Shown here in pieces: positions 37,838-47,341 of a stretch of 64,000 nt of DNA; positions within the stretch are counted from its first letter, which is position 1, and each line of letters begins with the position of its first letter. The DNA is from Acinetobacter cumulans. Lineage in GTDB: Bacteria; Pseudomonadota; Gammaproteobacteria; Pseudomonadales; Moraxellaceae. The stretch spans positions 1 to 64,000 of the forward strand of contig NZ_CP035936.1 in NCBI RefSeq assembly GCF_003024525.3, given 5' to 3'. Made by a program: the position numbers and the translations under genes. Under the pieces are notes generated by a model, which saw nothing but the letters and a program-made list of their open reading frames with translations, had not been told where the DNA came from and searched no databases.

Positions 37838-39226
37838 TTGACAAATTTATCTGGGACTCAATCGGCAGCTAAACTGCAAAAAACACTCGGGCTTTGGCAC
37901 ATCATTATCATTGGTTTGGCCTATATCCAACCGATGACCTTATTTGACACGTTCGGATTAGTATCTGAAGAAAGTCATTTTCATGTGCCTACCTCTTATA
38001 TTATTGCTTTAATTGCAATTTTATTTACGTCTATTAGCTATGGTCATATGATCCGTCGCTACCCTTCTTCGGGTTCGGCATATACCTACGCACAAAAGTC
38101 AATTCACCCAAACGTCGGTTTTATGGTGGGTTGGTCGTCTTGGCTTGACTATTTATTGTCGCCAATGGTCAACATTATTTTGGCCGTTATTTATCTTGAA
38201 GCATTATTCCCGTCTGTAAATCATTGGGTTTGGGTCATTGTGCTTACAGCATTTATGACGGGTGTTAACCTTCGTGGTGCACGCTTTGTTGCCAACTTTA
38301 ACAGCTTAATTGTATTGATTCAGCTGATCGTGATTGGCGCATTTACGTGGTTGGTATACAGCAAGCTTCAAGCTGGATTCAATGCAGATGGCCCAATTAC
38401 AGCAGAAACACGTGCGCAATTGTGGAGTCTCGAACCATTTTGGAATGAACTCACTAGCGTTGGTGCCCTCATTACTGGTGCAACTTTACTGTGTTTCTCA
38501 TTTACCGGTTTTGACTCATTAAGTTCACTGGCTGAAGAAACCAAAGATACTGAAAAAACCCTACCTAAAGCGATTTTCTTAACAGCGCTGATTGCAGGTG
38601 TAATTTTCATTATCAGTACTTATTTCATGCAATTGTACTTCCCTTCTGCACCAGGAACGTACTTTAAGAATATTGCCGAAACACAACCAGAAATTTTACT
38701 GCTTGTTGGTGGTTCATTATTCCAATCGTATGTACTTGCATTTGCAATCGTTACCGTTATGGCATCAGGGATCTCTGCGCATGCAGGTGTATCACGTTTA
38801 ATGTATGTTATGGGTCGTGATGGCGTAATTAACAAGAAGATCTTTGGTCATATCAGTCCAAAAAGCTTCACACCGTCTTATAACATTATCATTGTAGGCG
38901 TTGTTGCTTTAACTGCTGGTTTCATGGATCTTGATATTGTGATTTCTATGATCAGCTTCGGTGCCTTAACTGCCTTTACGTTTGTGAACCTTTCTGTCAT
39001 TTCACGCTATGCACTACGTGATGGTCGTACTAAAAACTTCAAGGATATCTTCAGTTTTGTCGTCATCCCAATGTGTGGTTTCCTCAGTATCTTTGCCATG
39101 TGGTTAGAGATTGAAGAAACAGCATTGAAATATGGTTTATGGTGGGCGATGTTTGGTATCTTGTACTTAGGCTACAAAACTAAGGGCTTTAAACACCCTG
39201 CACCACAGCATAATGAATTTGAATAA
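37838..39226 (+). CDS. APC family permease, PuuP-like putrescine importer
   Basis: This 462-aa protein has about twelve transmembrane helices. It closely follows E. coli PuuP in several stretches: GLAYIQPMTLFDTFGLVSEES, SGSAYTYAQKSIHPNVGFMVGWSS, LLCFSFTGFDSLSSLAEET and SGISAHAGVSRLMYVMGRDGV. Import of putrescine or a related amine is therefore likely but unproven. The start is TTG, supported by AGAGGAT eight bases ahead. The gene stands alone, with a hairpin in its leader and a 14-bp perfect hairpin after its stop. Confidence 0.85.
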   Translation: MTNLSGTQSAAKLQKTLGLWHIIIIGLAYIQPMTLFDTFGLVSEESHFHVPTSYIIALIAILFTSISYGHMIRRYPSSGSAYTYAQKSIHPNVGFMVGWSSWLDYLLSPMVNIILAVIYLEALFPSVNHWVWVIVLTAFMTGVNLRGARFVANFNSLIVLIQLIVIGAFTWLVYSKLQAGFNADGPITAETRAQLWSLEPFWNELTSVGALITGATLLCFSFTGFDSLSSLAEETKDTEKTLPKAIFLTALIAGVIFIISTYFMQLYFPSAPGTYFKNIAETQPEILLLVGGSLFQSYVLAFAIVTVMASGISAHAGVSRLMYVMGRDGVINKKIFGHISPKSFTPSYNIIIVGVVALTAGFMDLDIVISMISFGALTAFTFVNLSVISRYALRDGRTKNFKDIFSFVVIPMCGFLSIFAMWLEIEETALKYGLWWAMFGILYLGYKTKGFKHPAPQHNEFE

Positions 39227-39261
39227 TTTTAAGATAATTCATGCTTAATTAATCAAATAAA

Positions 39262-39293
39262 TTCTTTTTCCGTCCAACGGGACGGAAAAAGAA
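39262..39293. repeat. Perfect 14-bp inverted repeat downstream of the permease gene
   Basis: TTCTTTTTCCGTCC (39262-39275), a 4-nt loop AACG and GGACGGAAAAAGAA (39280-39293) form a near-palindrome. The T tract is on the 5' arm on both strands, so this is not a normal U-tailed terminator. Confidence 0.7.
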
Positions 39294-39399
39294 CACTTCA
39301 AAATAACTAACTTCTCAATAATCTAAAGACTCTTCCGTGCCTATTCTCTAAAAATATTGCTTTAAAATATCCACTCAAACCTTTACGTAATATATTTTC

Positions 39400-39867
39400 T
39401 TAACGTAAGCGGCAATTAAAGCCCATGCGCGTATCCACAATATTATCTTTATAGCCCAAGCTTTGAATAAATAAATTTCGATCGGTCAAAAGCTTCTGAT
39501 CTTGCTCACTCAAACGTTCACGATTAGTAACAGCACTATTAAACATTTCATCGACTGTACGTTGAAAAATACCGCAGACTTCTTGTCGCTTGGTTTTATT
39601 CAATTGACGCCCCAACAAAAAGCTACGTTCAAAGTCCTTATCTGTCAAAGTCTTCCCCCAATCTTCAATACGCTGGTTCTGACGTTGCATCATTTGTGCT
39701 AAACCTTGCTCCATTTCGGCAGAAGTGATTGGAGAGACAGTTGTTGTTGCTTGTGTAGCACTCGCACTCGGCTCGCTATCTGTAGCACTAGATGCATACT
39801 GAGAGAACAAAAAACTAACGAACAACATACTACTTACATTGATCCATTGGCGATATTTCAAAATCAT
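39400..39867 (-). CDS. Hypothetical exported protein
   Basis: This 155-aa protein has a probable signal peptide (residues 1-27, WINVSSMLFVSFLFSQYASSA), then a Ser/Ala/Thr-rich linker. A charged helical domain follows (ITSAEMEQGLAQMMQRQNQRIEDWGKTLTDKDFERSFLLG) with two cysteines (VCGIF and FNCRLR) that may pair. I do not recognise the family. It is monocistronic. Confidence 0.6.
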   Translation of the reverse strand: MILKYRQWINVSSMLFVSFLFSQYASSATDSEPSASATQATTTVSPITSAEMEQGLAQMMQRQNQRIEDWGKTLTDKDFERSFLLGRQLNKTKRQEVCGIFQRTVDEMFNSAVTNRERLSEQDQKLLTDRNLFIQSLGYKDNIVDTRMGFNCRLR

Positions 39868-39992
39868 CCCTCATCAGCTCAGTTTTTATTGTTTTTAGTT
39901 ATACACAGTTTCAACATCAAGCAAAATATTCAACACATTTTACTTACATAAAACACAAACTTTAGTCCCGCCTTTTGCTTATGAAATGGCAT

Positions 39993-40022
39993 AAAAAAAC
40001 CACTCTTTCGAGTGGTTTTTTT
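39993..40022. terminator. Terminator after trmL
   Basis: The stem ACCACTC/GAGTGGT with a 4-nt loop is flanked by A and T runs; it serves trmL on the minus strand. Confidence 0.8.
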
Positions 40023-40030
40023 ATGGAGTT

Positions 40031-40510
40031 TTAAACCAGTTCTTTAAAATCTTGCTGACGCCATGCTTCGTATAAAATCACAGCCGTCGCATTAGATAAA
40101 TTTAGACTGCGCGAATTCGCAGCCATTGGTAAGCGAATCCAATGAGACTGTGGGAACATTAAACGTACATCTTCAGGTAAACCACGTGTTTCTGGCCCCA
40201 TCAGCAAGGCAACAGGACGGTTTAAATTAGAAGTATGTGGCGTTTCTGTCCCTTTGGTCGTCAAAGGATAAATCGCATCTGCTGCAATGCCTACGCTATC
40301 TAAATGTGCTAGACACTCAGCAAAATTTTCCCATACTTTCATGTGTGCCCATTCATGATAATCCAATCCAGCACGACGCAATTTTTTATCATCTAACTCA
40401 AAACCTAATGGCTTGACCAGATGTAATTGCGCTCCTGTATTGGCACATAAACGAATGATATTCCCTGTATTTGCTGGAATTTCTGGCTCGTATAAAACAA
40501 CATGAATCAC
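40031..40510 (-). CDS. trmL: tRNA (cytidine(34)-2'-O)-methyltransferase
   Basis: TrmL methylates the wobble ribose of tRNA-Leu isoacceptors. It is a SPOUT methyltransferase of 159 aa with the knot motifs EPEIPANTGNIIRLCANTG, LLMGPETRGLP and IRLPMAANSRSLNLSNATAVILYE. It lies downstream of cysG on the minus strand. Confidence 0.95.
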   Translation of the reverse strand: MIHVVLYEPEIPANTGNIIRLCANTGAQLHLVKPLGFELDDKKLRRAGLDYHEWAHMKVWENFAECLAHLDSVGIAADAIYPLTTKGTETPHTSNLNRPVALLMGPETRGLPEDVRLMFPQSHWIRLPMAANSRSLNLSNATAVILYEAWRQQDFKELV

Positions 40511-40546
40511 AGGATTTACTCTACTCTTTTCAATGTCGCAAGGCGC

Positions 40547-41935
40547 TTAGCCTTGCCACTGTAATTGTTCACGCAAGCGTACTACTTCACCAATAATGGT
40601 TAGCGTTGGCGCTTGTATTTGATGATCACTCACTTTGGAGGCAATATCTGCCAGCGTTCCCACCACCACTTTTTGATCAGGTGTAGTGCCTTTAGACACC
40701 AAAGCCACTGGCATATCTGCACGTTGACCATGTTCAATCAAGCGTTGGCAGATTTTTTCCAATCCAACCAAGCCCATATACAGCACAAGTGTTTGGTTTT
40801 CATAAACCAATTCTTGCCAAGGGAGTTCAGGTGAACCTTCCTTTAAATGGCCCGTTAAGAAACGTACACTTTGCGCATAATCACGGTGCGTTAAAGGAAT
40901 ACCCGCATAAGCAGAACAGCCAGAGGCTGCGGTAATTCCTGGTACAACTTGGAAAGCAATACCTGCTGCAAACAGCTCTTCAATTTCTTCACCGCCACGT
41001 CCAAATATAAACGGATCGCCACCTTTTAGGCGACAAACACGCTTACCTTGCTGTGCATATTGAACCAATAAGGCATTAATACCTTCTTGGGGTACAGCAT
41101 GGTTTGAACGCGCCTTACCCACATAGATTTTTTCTGCATCACGACGACACAAATCCATGATTGGGGCAGAGACCAAACGGTCGTAAATCACCACATCAGC
41201 TTGTTGCATCAGACGTAAGGCTTTCAACGTCAAAAGCTCTGGATCGCCCGGCCCTGCACCAACCAAATACACCTCACCTTTCGGCTTGGTCCATTCAATT
41301 AAAGCTTGTTCAATTAAACGATCTGCCTCAGCAAGATTGCCATTAAACACCTGCTCTTTGAGTGGACTGGCGTATAAGTCCTCCCAAAAAATACGGCGTT
41401 CATCTGGATTGATAATTTTGGCTTTTACGACACTGCGCCATTTACCTGAAAACTCGGCCAAAGCTCCCATTCCATGCGGAATACTGGCTTCAAGCTGGGT
41501 ACGAATTTGACGAGATAACACAGGTGATGTGCCATTACTGGCAATAGACACAACCAACGGTGAACGATCTATAATGGCTGGGACCATAAAACGACAATAT
41601 GGCGGATCATCAACACTATTTACCAACACATTCTCAGCTTCACAGGCTTCAAATACATGACGATTGACTTCAGCATGATCTGTAGCCGCAATCACCAAGC
41701 GATATTGACGCAGTCGTATGTCAGCACTGAATGGTGCTTGTACATATTGCCCCTGCGATTGCTCAACGATCTCTAATAAGTTAGCTTCAATTGCTGGTGC
41801 AACAACATTGACTACCGCGCCTGCTTTGGCCAATAAGACTGCTTTACGATAGGCAATATGACCACCGCCAACAATCAGACAAGGTTGCTGTTGCAACTTT
41901 AACGAGATTGGAAAAATATCCACAAGAGACCTCAA
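40547..41935 (-). CDS. cysG: Siroheme synthase CysG (multifunctional)
   Basis: CysG converts uroporphyrinogen III to siroheme for sulphite and nitrite reductases. The 462-aa protein is the full fusion. The N-terminal ~205 residues are the precorrin-2 dehydrogenase/ferrochelatase domain (FPISLKLQQQPCLIVGGGHIAYRKAVLLAKAGA). The rest is the SAM uroporphyrinogen methyltransferase (VYLVGAGPGDPELLTLKALRLMQQADVVIYDRLVS, RLKGGDPFIFGRGGEE, VPGITAASGCSAYAGIPLTHRDYA). It is downstream of serS but behind a terminator. Confidence 0.96.
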   Translation of the reverse strand: MRSLVDIFPISLKLQQQPCLIVGGGHIAYRKAVLLAKAGAVVNVVAPAIEANLLEIVEQSQGQYVQAPFSADIRLRQYRLVIAATDHAEVNRHVFEACEAENVLVNSVDDPPYCRFMVPAIIDRSPLVVSIASNGTSPVLSRQIRTQLEASIPHGMGALAEFSGKWRSVVKAKIINPDERRIFWEDLYASPLKEQVFNGNLAEADRLIEQALIEWTKPKGEVYLVGAGPGDPELLTLKALRLMQQADVVIYDRLVSAPIMDLCRRDAEKIYVGKARSNHAVPQEGINALLVQYAQQGKRVCRLKGGDPFIFGRGGEEIEELFAAGIAFQVVPGITAASGCSAYAGIPLTHRDYAQSVRFLTGHLKEGSPELPWQELVYENQTLVLYMGLVGLEKICQRLIEHGQRADMPVALVSKGTTPDQKVVVGTLADIASKVSDHQIQAPTLTIIGEVVRLREQLQWQG

Positions 41936-41956
41936 AAAAACTATATCTGACTGCTT

Positions 41957-41985
41957 AAAAAAAAGTGCACACTTTTGTGTGCACT
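41957..41985 (-). terminator. Intrinsic terminator between serS and cysG
   Basis: On the minus strand a perfect 9-bp stem (AGTGCACAC/GTGTGCACT) with a 4-nt loop is followed by seven T. Confidence 0.85.
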
Positions 41986-42000
41986 TGATTCAACTCGAAC

Positions 42001-43317
<1,317 letters not shown>

Positions 43318-43403
43318 TCATGCTAAAAAATACAGTGACTGGGCATACAGCTGTGCCTTATTAGAACAATATTGCGAAGATTTTGTACAAATCCTCATCG
43401 CGA

Positions 43404-44192
43404 TTATTGATTGTTATATTTTGGCAAACTTGGCAAATATTGCGCCTGAATCACTTCACCCGCAGATTCATAGGGCAATTTAAGCTCAGACATTCCCTCA
43501 GCATAGCTGGCCAATTCATACAATGGATAAACAAACATCAGACCATTCGGGCCATAATAAAAATTATCGCTGAGTTTTAACTGCGCCTTTTCAATTTTAT
43601 GGTTATATAACCAGTTGATATTGGCATCATAGAGTGAATCTAGTACTTTTTGCTCCGCACCTTTTTTCAATATATCTTGTAAAGACAATCGTTTATGCGT
43701 TTTTAAATCAAAATTTACATATTCAATATGATACATACCATGTGCAGCCCCTGCACTGTAGCTATAGCTATAAATTGCAAACGTCGCAAGATTATACTGC
43801 TGACCAATATAACGAACAGACATATTTTGCTGATTTAAACCCGCTTGACTCCCTTCAGAAACATCCACCTTTTGTGGCGCATGTTCTGCAAATGCAATCG
43901 GTTCAGCCTTACGAATACGATCATTAAAATAATCATCGATCCAAGGCACACCCGACTCAACGGTTTGCAACACAAACTGAGTACAACCTTCTTTTTCACA
44001 AACATTCTTCTGGTAATTCGCTACATTCACCGCTTTAACTTGTAACAACGGAACAGATGGTGTCTCAGCGACCACAGGCGCAGATGCTGCAGCCTCTTGA
44101 TCTTTTTTAGGTAAGTCATGGCGCTGACAACCTACAAACATTGTCGCCAGCAAGGTCATTAACAACACTGGTTTAAGTTGTACTGAGTTCAT
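43404..44192 (-). CDS. DUF3298 (RsiV-like) lipoprotein
   Basis: This 262-aa protein has a lipoprotein signal with lipobox MFVGC (Cys22). After a Ser/Ala/Pro linker comes a domain resembling DUF4163/DUF3298 (YSYSAGAAHGMYHIEYVNFDLKTHKRLSLQDILKKGAEQ, and FYYGPNGLMFVYPLYELASYAEGMSELKLPYE). That fold is shared with the extracytoplasmic part of RsiV and binds peptidoglycan-like or muramidase ligands in some members. Role unknown; it is likely periplasm-facing. Confidence 0.78.
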   Translation of the reverse strand: MNSVQLKPVLLMTLLATMFVGCQRHDLPKKDQEAAASAPVVAETPSVPLLQVKAVNVANYQKNVCEKEGCTQFVLQTVESGVPWIDDYFNDRIRKAEPIAFAEHAPQKVDVSEGSQAGLNQQNMSVRYIGQQYNLATFAIYSYSYSAGAAHGMYHIEYVNFDLKTHKRLSLQDILKKGAEQKVLDSLYDANINWLYNHKIEKAQLKLSDNFYYGPNGLMFVYPLYELASYAEGMSELKLPYESAGEVIQAQYLPSLPKYNNQ

Positions 44193-44338
44193 CCGAAATC
44201 CCTATGGTTATTTCTAGCCGAAGTAAAGTTGAATTTTCACATTATTCAAAGTCAAAAGTATAGCCAAAACACCAAAGCTCCTAAAAATAATTCATTGATG
44301 CATCAGCGTTATATACTTAACTCACTCAGCATAGACAT

Positions 44339-44366
44339 AAAAAAAGCAAGCCTCAGCTTGCTTTTT
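44339..44366. terminator. Terminator after lolA
   Basis: A perfect 8-bp stem (AAGCAAGC/GCTTGCTT) with a 4-nt loop is flanked by A and T runs. Confidence 0.8.
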
Positions 44367-44395
44367 GTATCTCAGATTTATTCAAGATCATCATC

Positions 44396-45091
44396 TTACT
44401 GATCAATAATATCTGTGCCTTTTGGCGGGGTAAAATTAAAGGTCGATGCTGGAATAGACGCATTCACTTTTACATTATTAAAGCGCACATAAGTGGTTTG
44501 ACCTAAAGAATCCGCTAAAATCATTAAGTTTGGTGCTTTATTGACACCAAAGCTGATGGTTAAACTTTGAAAAACACCATCTTTTTGTTTTGGATATAGC
44601 GTGTAGTAAGTTTTAGCTTTGTTTGGCTGTGTTACACGATATGACTGCATAATTTGATTGGTATTACCCGAAAGTAACAATGCAGGTGTATTTGCAACTT
44701 GATCATCCAAACCTTGTCTTACTGCTTGCTGTAAGTCTGGATCATAAATCCATACCGTCTTACCCGAAGTCACAATAGTCTGCTTAGATGGGCTGGTGGT
44801 TTCCCAGTAAAATTTACCTGGGCGTTCAACCTTCATCACCCCTTTAAAAGTTTGATTCATGTGCTGTGCAGATAAACCTTTTTTCTGCACAGGCTTTGCA
44901 CCTGCAGTTGCTTTAGAAGTTTGCTCAAATGTTGCACTTAGACTACGAATGCCATTTAACTGCTTAACTAAGCTTGCTGTCGCTTGCTGCTCCGACGCTG
45001 CTGTAGCAGCAAACACAGTCGTACTCATGGCTGGTGCTAACATTACTACACCCAATGTCATTGCACATACGGTTTTACGAAGCATTTTCAT
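44396..45091 (-). CDS. lolA: Outer-membrane lipoprotein carrier protein LolA
   Basis: LolA shuttles lipoproteins across the periplasm from LolCDE to LolB. The 231-aa precursor has a signal peptide (TVCAMTLGVVMLAPAMSTTVFA), then the half-barrel pattern LNGIRSLSATFEQTSKATAG, GVMKVERPGKFYWETTSPSKQTIVTSGKTVWIYDPDLQQAV and the C-terminal VRFNNVKVNASIPASTFNFTPPKGTDII. An extra basic loop (GAKPVQKKGLSAQHMNQ) lengthens the N-terminal part compared with E. coli LolA. Confidence 0.94.
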   Translation of the reverse strand: MKMLRKTVCAMTLGVVMLAPAMSTTVFAATAASEQQATASLVKQLNGIRSLSATFEQTSKATAGAKPVQKKGLSAQHMNQTFKGVMKVERPGKFYWETTSPSKQTIVTSGKTVWIYDPDLQQAVRQGLDDQVANTPALLLSGNTNQIMQSYRVTQPNKAKTYYTLYPKQKDGVFQSLTISFGVNKAPNLMILADSLGQTTYVRFNNVKVNASIPASTFNFTPPKGTDIIDQ

Positions 45092-45256
45092 AATTCACCT
45101 TTTCTAATATTTGCGTGATCGCAATTTCAATCTATGCACACATCTTAAACCAATTTGAATCACTAAAATGAGAGAAAATAAGAAGTTTTGTATTGTTATT
45201 AATGCAAAATGCATAGTTTTATTCATCATGATGAAGACGTTTGTCAAATTTTAAGC

Positions 45257-45288
45257 ATAAAAAAACCCACTTTACAGTGGGCTTTTTT
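45257..45288 (-). terminator. Intrinsic terminator after rpmA
   Basis: On the minus strand the stem CCCACT/AGTGGG with a 4-nt loop is followed by TTTTTTT. Confidence 0.85.
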
Positions 45289-45300
45289 CTATATCAGCGA

Positions 45301-45555
45301 TTAAGCGTCAACAGATACGTAGCGACGGCCAAACTGACCTTTCACTTCAAATTTTACTACGCCATCAGCAGTAGCAAAAAGTGTATGGTCACGACCCATA
45401 CCTACGTTTTGACCAGCGTGGAATTCAGTACCACGTTGACGAACGATGATGTTACCAGCAGTCACAGATTGACCACCGTAGATTTTAACACCCAACATTT
45501 TTGGGTTCGAGTCACGACCGTTTTTAGTCGAACCACCGGCTTTTTTAGATGCCAT
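45301..45555 (-). CDS. rpmA: 50S ribosomal protein L27
   Basis: L27 reaches into the peptidyl-transferase centre. The 84-aa protein begins [29 protein letters not shown], the conserved N-terminal tail, without the cleaved extension of Firmicutes. It follows rplU by 19 bp in the universal rplU-rpmA operon. Confidence 0.98.
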   Translation of the reverse strand: MASKKAGGSTKNGRDSNPKMLGVKIYGGQSVTAGNIIVRQRGTEFHAGQNVGMGRDHTLFATADGVVKFEVKGQFGRRYVSVDA

Positions 45556-45574
45556 GTCTCTTTACTCCTCGTAA

Positions 45575-45886
45575 TTAGCCTGAAATAGCTGTAATTTTCA
45601 ACTCAGTGAACCATTGACGGTGACCTTGTTGTTTACGATAGTGTTTACGACGACGCATTTTGATGATGCGGATTTTGTCGTGGCGACCATGGCTTACTAC
45701 TTCAGCAGTAACAGTAGCGCCAGCAACAACTGGAGCACCGATTTGAATGCTGTCGCCGTTTACAAGCATCAATACGTCATCAAACGTAATTGTTGAGCCA
45801 GTTTCAGCTTTCAATAATTCTACTTTAAGGGTTTCACCCTCAACTACACGGTGTTGTTTACCACCGCTTTGGATAACTGCGTACAT
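45575..45886 (-). CDS. rplU: 50S ribosomal protein L21
   Basis: L21 binds 23S rRNA near the base of the large subunit. The 103-aa product starts [25 protein letters not shown] and ends [26 protein letters not shown] chose the ATG at 45886, with TTGGAGT upstream; the frame is open from 45955, but the added residues are not part of L21. Confidence 0.97.
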   Translation of the reverse strand: MYAVIQSGGKQHRVVEGETLKVELLKAETGSTITFDDVLMLVNGDSIQIGAPVVAGATVTAEVVSHGRHDKIRIIKMRRRKHYRKQQGHRQWFTELKITAISG

Positions 45887-46339
45887 AACGTACTCCAAAC
45901 ATGCCCGTGTCGTCGTGCCGATAAAGGAATATACCGATCTTAATACGATCGCCACTGGGGTTATACAAGGGCAAGGATTTTAAGTGATAATAGAACAAAC
46001 AACAAGTCATTTGCACAAAAAATTATCTAGAATTAACGATTATTTAATAAACAATATCTTAGAACATGATTAAATATTGCTTAAGGCTTATACTTCTTTG
46101 AAAAATGACATAGATTTTTAAAAACTATTCGTTACTATAGTCCTTATAAACATAAGCACATGCGCTATTATTGCCAGAAATCAGCCATGTGCATTCGCAT
46201 AGGGAGATTAGAAGGATGATATTTGTCGCATGAAAGCCTTATGCTTGCGACAAAACTGGTCGCTTCTATCTGTAAATACCACCACAATTGCTCTTTTAAA
46301 ATTTAGAGTAATTTCAAACCAAATGAGGTTTTTCTTCAC
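45887..46339. other. Divergent intergenic region rplU-ispB
   Basis: This 453-bp gap holds the rplU-rpmA leader on the minus strand and the ispB leader on the plus strand, with no convincing gene. A 9-bp perfect hairpin, TTTGTCGCA (46222-46230) with TGCGACAAA (46246-46254), lies in the ispB leader. A TATAGT at 46136 is a possible ispB -10 without a good -35. The minus-strand leader of rplU is over 70 nt long and could hold regulatory structure I cannot identify. Confidence 0.5.
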
Positions 46340-47317
46340 ATGACCATCGACTTTAAGCAAGATATTCTCGCTCCTGTTGCAACTGATTTTGCCGCGATGG
46401 ACACATTTATTAATGAAGGAATTACCTCAAAAGTGGCTTTAGTCATGGCCGTAAGTAAGCATGTTGTAGAAGCAGGCGGTAAACGCATGCGTCCAATTAT
46501 GTGTTTACTGGCAGCCAAAGCGTGTGGTGCAGAAGATTTAGAAAAACACCGTAAATTAGCCGCAATTATTGAAATGTTGCACACAGCAACGCTTGTTCAT
46601 GATGACGTGGTTGATGAATCTGGTTTAAGACGTGGTCGTCCGACAGCAAATGCAACATGGAACAATCAAACTGCGGTATTAGTGGGCGATTTTCTTATTT
46701 CTCGTGCTTTTGACTTATTGGTTGATTTAGACAATATGGTCTTGCTCAAAGACTTTTCGACTGGAACTTGCGAAATTGCTGAAGGCGAAGTCCTACAATT
46801 ACAAGCACAGCATCAACCAGATACAAATGAACAGACCTATTTAGATATTATTCACGGCAAAACTTCACGTTTGTTTGAATTAGCAACTGAAGGTGCTGCT
46901 ATTTTGACAGGCACACAGGACTACCGTGAACCGCTACGCAAATTTGCGGGTCACTTTGGTAATGCCTTCCAAATTATTGATGATATTTTAGATTACACCT
47001 CAGATGCTGAAACATTAGGTAAAAATATTGGTGATGATTTAATGGAAGGTAAACCAACTTTACCTTTAATCTCAGCATTGAAAAATACACAAGGTGAAGA
47101 ACACGACATTATTCGTCGTAGTATTGCCACTGGTGGAACAGCAGATTTAGAGCGCGTGATTGCTATCGTACAAAGCTCAGGCGCACTCGATTACTGCAGC
47201 AAACGTGCTGAGGAAGAAACACAAGCAGCATTAAATGCACTGCAAGCTCTACCCGATACAATTTACCGCCAAGCGCTGATGAATTTGGCACAGTTGGCAC
47301 TTCATCGAATTCAGTAA
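46340..47317 (+). CDS. ispB: Octaprenyl (polyprenyl) diphosphate synthase
   Basis: IspB elongates farnesyl diphosphate to make the ubiquinone side chain. The 325-aa trans-prenyltransferase has both aspartate motifs: LVHDDVVDESGLRRGRPT (first DDxxD) and IIDDILDYTSD (second), plus GGKRMRP near the N-terminus. The side-chain length (C40 or C45) cannot be read from the sequence. It is divergent from rplU, as in E. coli. Confidence 0.95.
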   Translation: MTIDFKQDILAPVATDFAAMDTFINEGITSKVALVMAVSKHVVEAGGKRMRPIMCLLAAKACGAEDLEKHRKLAAIIEMLHTATLVHDDVVDESGLRRGRPTANATWNNQTAVLVGDFLISRAFDLLVDLDNMVLLKDFSTGTCEIAEGEVLQLQAQHQPDTNEQTYLDIIHGKTSRLFELATEGAAILTGTQDYREPLRKFAGHFGNAFQIIDDILDYTSDAETLGKNIGDDLMEGKPTLPLISALKNTQGEEHDIIRRSIATGGTADLERVIAIVQSSGALDYCSKRAEEETQAALNALQALPDTIYRQALMNLAQLALHRIQ

Positions 47318-47341
47318 TCTTTTATCATTTTTACTTTGCCT

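Noticed and set aside
45887-45955. 23-codon N-terminal extension of L21
   Set aside because: L21 is highly conserved and starts at MYAVIQ; the ribosome binding site supports the shorter form.
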